DNA of 64,000 nt, from contig CAUFXM010000003.1 in assembly GCA_959597175.1 (NCBI GenBank), positions 1 to 64,000 of the forward strand, written 5' to 3'. A model generated the notes under the pieces. It was not told the DNA's origin, made no database searches, and saw only the letters and a program-made list of their open reading frames with translations. The DNA comes from an uncultured Methanomassiliicoccales archaeon. Lineage in GTDB: Archaea > Thermoplasmatota > Thermoplasmata > Methanomassiliicoccales > Methanomethylophilaceae. Made by a program: the position numbers and the translations under genes. Below, piece by piece: positions 61,832 to 64,000 of the stretch (positions within the stretch are counted from its first letter, which is position 1; the number at the start of each line of letters is the position of its first letter).

Positions 61832-62466
61832 TGAGACTCATCGCTCTGATGTCCAGCGGGATCGACTCCCCGGTAGCCGCGTACAGGATGGCCAGACTGG
61901 GGGCCGATGTCGTGCTCCTCCACATGGACAACCGCCCGTATGCCGAGGATGCCAGCTCCGACGACGCGATTGCCCTCGCCGAGAGGCTCAGGGAGGTCAC
62001 CGGTGCGGAGATGCCGCTGTACTTCGCCCCCCACGGGCCGTCCCAGGACGCCATAGCGGCCGGATGCGACCGCAACTACCAGTGTGTCATGTGCAAGATG
62101 GCGATGCAGCGCACCGCAAGGGAGCTCGGCAGGAGGCTGGGGTGCTCCGGGATCGTCATGGGCGACTCCCTGGGCCAGGTCGCCTCCCAGACGCTCAGGA
62201 ACATCAGGTCCGAGAACATCGGACTGGGATTCCCGGTCGTCAGGCCGCTGATAGGGATGGACAAACTCGAGATAGAGGCGGTCGCCAAGGAGATAGGGAC
62301 GTATGACATATCCATCCGGCCGGGACACGGCTGCGGCATCGTCCCGATCAAACCGATTACGGAGGCGGACCCGTCCAAGGTCACCAGATTCTCGGAGGGC
62401 ATCGACCTTGACGCCCTCGCCGTCGCTGCCGCCGACGCCGCCTACCTGGTCGGACGGTCTCAGTAA
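61831..62466 (+). CDS. Stand-alone ThiI-like PP-loop protein
   Basis: 211-aa protein matching only the C-terminal AANH/PP-loop domain of ThiI: MSSGIDSPVAAYRMARLGADVVLLHMDN (PP-loop with SSGIDS instead of SGGIDS), CVMCKMAM, MGDSLGQVASQTLRNI and RPLIGMDKLEIEAVAKEIGTYDIS. Canonical ThiI has an extra ~170-residue NFLD-THUMP tRNA-binding region and is ~380 aa; that is absent. The CxxC pair may act in sulfur transfer as in related thiolation enzymes. It could make s4U8 in tRNA with a separate THUMP protein or serve another sulfuration. Coupled to csl4 by TGATG overlap. Confidence 0.82.
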   Translation: MRLIALMSSGIDSPVAAYRMARLGADVVLLHMDNRPYAEDASSDDAIALAERLREVTGAEMPLYFAPHGPSQDAIAAGCDRNYQCVMCKMAMQRTARELGRRLGCSGIVMGDSLGQVASQTLRNIRSENIGLGFPVVRPLIGMDKLEIEAVAKEIGTYDISIRPGHGCGIVPIKPITEADPSKVTRFSEGIDLDALAVAAADAAYLVGRSQ

Positions 62467-62729
62467 CCGCGCCTGGTGTAGAACGCCGGACAGGAGTCGA
62501 TCTCGTACTCGTCGTAGACCATGTCCATGGTCACGCGCGTGATGTACCTGGCCTGGATGCGGGAGATGTAGAGTGTGTGCCCACCCACCGGGAAGCGGAG
62601 GTCTGTCTCCTTGGGACCCTTGACGGACACCGGGACCAGGGCGGGGCCCATGCATGCGGTGCAGACACGGAAGTCGCATCCCTCGGACTCGATGTACTTC
62701 GCCACGTCCTCGTCGATCTGAATCTCCAT
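62460..62729 (-). CDS. Small conserved hypothetical protein
   Basis: 89-aa protein. A TATA-like GTAATAAAC centred ~27 bp upstream of the ATG supports a leaderless start. Sequence features are CDFRVCTACMGPALVPVS (three cysteines, residues ~18-26), a predicted beta-rich middle (TLYISRIQARYITRVTMDM) and SCPAFYTRRGY at the C-terminus. It is reminiscent of small archaeal proteins of unknown function. It overlaps the end of the ThiI-like gene by 7 bp, tail to tail. Confidence 0.7.
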   Translation of the reverse strand: MEIQIDEDVAKYIESEGCDFRVCTACMGPALVPVSVKGPKETDLRFPVGGHTLYISRIQARYITRVTMDMVYDEYEIDSCPAFYTRRGY

Positions 62730-62796
62730 GGGACGGCTGAACGGACGGTTGTTTATTACACCTGCGACGGAAGCTTGGCCTGTCTAGGAAGCACGC

Positions 62797-64000
62797 TCAC
62801 TTGGAGGAGAAGAACGCCTCCACCGCCGCCGGGATGTCCTCGCACAGAAGGGCGTCGATGTCCCTCATGGAGGCCACCCTGCGATCCAGTATCACGGCGA
62901 CCCCGCGGTCGGTCTCCGACCTGATGAGACGGCCGATGGACTGCCTCATCTTCCTGACGGCGGGAATCGTCGATACGTATCTGCGACCGTCCCCCAGCCT
63001 GACATCGTAGTAGCGGGTCATGGCCCTCATCTTGGCGGTTGGCTTTGGGAACGGTATCCCCACGATCACAGCCAGCTCAAGGCTCTTGTCCGGGAAGTCC
63101 AGACCCTCGCTTATCCTGCCCCCGGTGACGCACAGAAGCACGCTGCCCTCCGACGTGCGGAACGTGTCGAACACCTCCATCAGCTCCTGCTGGGGCATGT
63201 CCCTGCGCTCGTGATAGATGTCCCTGCCCAGACGGGCCACCAGGCCGTCGCCGATGGCCCCGTCCATGAACTGGTACGACGGGAAGAACACGGCCGTGTT
63301 CACGTTCGCGGAGTTCACCGTGTCCACCAGCATGTCCATCAGAAGATCGTAGTTGGAGCGTATCGCCCTGTCCTCGTACCTCATCGACACCCGGTCCGTG
63401 TACAGGGTCAGGAGGTTCTCCTTCGGGAACCCTCCCTCCAGCCTCTTCGTCACCGCCCTGTCGAGTCCGATGTCCGTCACGTAGGCGTCGACCGGCTCCA
63501 GGGTCCCGGACATGTGCACGGAGGCGTAGCAGGCGTTGAGGGGGCCGGCCGCCCCAGAGGGATCCATACAGTAGGACTGGAAGCAGGGGTTGTCGCCACC
63601 GACGATGAGCCTCACGTGGCAGTCCTCCGCCCCGGTGAGCCAGGCCCTCAGGAACCTGCCCATCCCGCCGATGTATGAGCGCGGGAGCTTCCTCCTCTGG
63701 CGCTTCCTCTCGGAGATCTGGTCGCCCATGTCCTCCAAAGCCTGGCATATGCGCATCAGGCTCACCGATGTGATGCCCAGACGGCCCATCAGCTCCTCCT
63801 CCAGGTAATAAGGGGGGAGGATGCCGTCGTCCTCGATGAGGTACTCCCTGAGGGCGTGTCCCATCACGTCCCTGAGCACACCGACGATGTCGGTCACGGT
63901 GAGTCCCTCATGGACCTCGTTGTCGCCGTTGTCCCTCGCCTCCTTCTCAGCCAAGTCAAGCCCGGCGCGGGAGTACTCGAACGTCTGCACGTCCCTGAGA
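62797..64000 (-). CDS. XPD/Rad3-family DNA helicase (5' part beyond window)
   Basis: C-terminal ~400 residues of a superfamily 2 helicase. The frame is open to the window edge, so the start, Walker A and any Fe-S cysteines lie outside. Visible motifs: VHMSGTLEPVDAYV (motif III-like SGT), TAVFFPSYQFMD, CVTGGRISEGLDFPD (motif V) and RQSIGRLIRSETDRGVAVILDRR (motif VI with GRxIR). XPD-type helicases unwind DNA 5' to 3' in repair. A 67-bp gap separates it from the small hypothetical gene downstream. Confidence 0.88.
   Translation of the reverse strand, partial: LRDVQTFEYSRAGLDLAEKEARDNGDNEVHEGLTVTDIVGVLRDVMGHALREYLIEDDGILPPYYLEEELMGRLGITSVSLMRICQALEDMGDQISERKRQRRKLPRSYIGGMGRFLRAWLTGAEDCHVRLIVGGDNPCFQSYCMDPSGAAGPLNACYASVHMSGTLEPVDAYVTDIGLDRAVTKRLEGGFPKENLLTLYTDRVSMRYEDRAIRSNYDLLMDMLVDTVNSANVNTAVFFPSYQFMDGAIGDGLVARLGRDIYHERRDMPQQELMEVFDTFRTSEGSVLLCVTGGRISEGLDFPDKSLELAVIVGIPFPKPTAKMRAMTRYYDVRLGDGRRYVSTIPAVRKMRQSIGRLIRSETDRGVAVILDRRVASMRDIDALLCEDIPAAVEAFFSSK

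Overview
The window looks like a high-GC methanogenic or methanogen-related archaeon of the Thermoplasmata side, most plausibly Methanomassiliicoccales. Archaeal hallmarks are PCNA, transcription factor TFS, exosome subunit Csl4, Taw2, an archaeal beta-CASP nuclease, geranylgeranyl-reductase-like and DUF234-type proteins. Many genes have a TATA box centred about 24-28 bp before the start codon, which indicates leaderless mRNAs. Mixed in are bacterial-type genes (type III glutamine synthetase, full-length GltB, PurH), as is common in gut-associated members of that order. The order is inferred; no rRNA is present to prove it. No rRNA, tRNA, CRISPR array or insertion sequence was recognised.

1-13.8 kb, metal/tetrapyrrole and nitrogenase-like block: the C-terminal part of a CobN-like chelatase subunit; an oppositely oriented FecBCD-type importer whose binding protein carries a dockerin domain; an ABC-2 exporter; and a nitrogenase-like system in which a NifH-like and a NifD-like protein are one polypeptide, followed by a cysteine-poor NifK-like partner and flanked by a ferredoxin-like gene. 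A 17-bp palindrome (TTGGA-N7-TCCAA) sits at the importer, exporter and nitrogenase-like promoters and again 5' of the ferritin region at 55.2 kb, suggesting one metal-responsive regulon.

14-26.7 kb: apt, a MarR regulator, a glnN-gltB operon for ammonium assimilation, and a five-gene zinc-ribbon/membrane/coiled-coil/SPFH operon resembling membrane-stress modules.

26.9-42.8 kb, accessory island: a DUF234-type ATPase; a Tpt1/KptA gene between two duplicated MESH1-like HD hydrolases; an A/T-rich HAD / CAT-like / TIR-like operon; an IMPase / TIR / eIF2B-alpha-like operon divergent from a TIR-methyltransferase fusion; and a four-gene operon encoding HD-RyR, SLOG-SLATT, zinc-ribbon transglutaminase and Sel1-repeat proteins. 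This concentration of NAD- and nucleotide-related domains is the best candidate for an undescribed conflict or signalling system.

43-64 kb, mostly housekeeping: a compact tfs-pcn-transketolase-transaldolase-reductase-taw2 operon, a membrane protein with a long acidic repeat linker and a Vsr-like tail, a beta-CASP nuclease with nadC, ferritin, uncharacterised membrane and zinc-ribbon proteins, purH with no conventional start codon at the expected place, METTL5-like methyltransferase, csl4, a short ThiI-like PP-loop protein and an XPD-type helicase cut by the window end.
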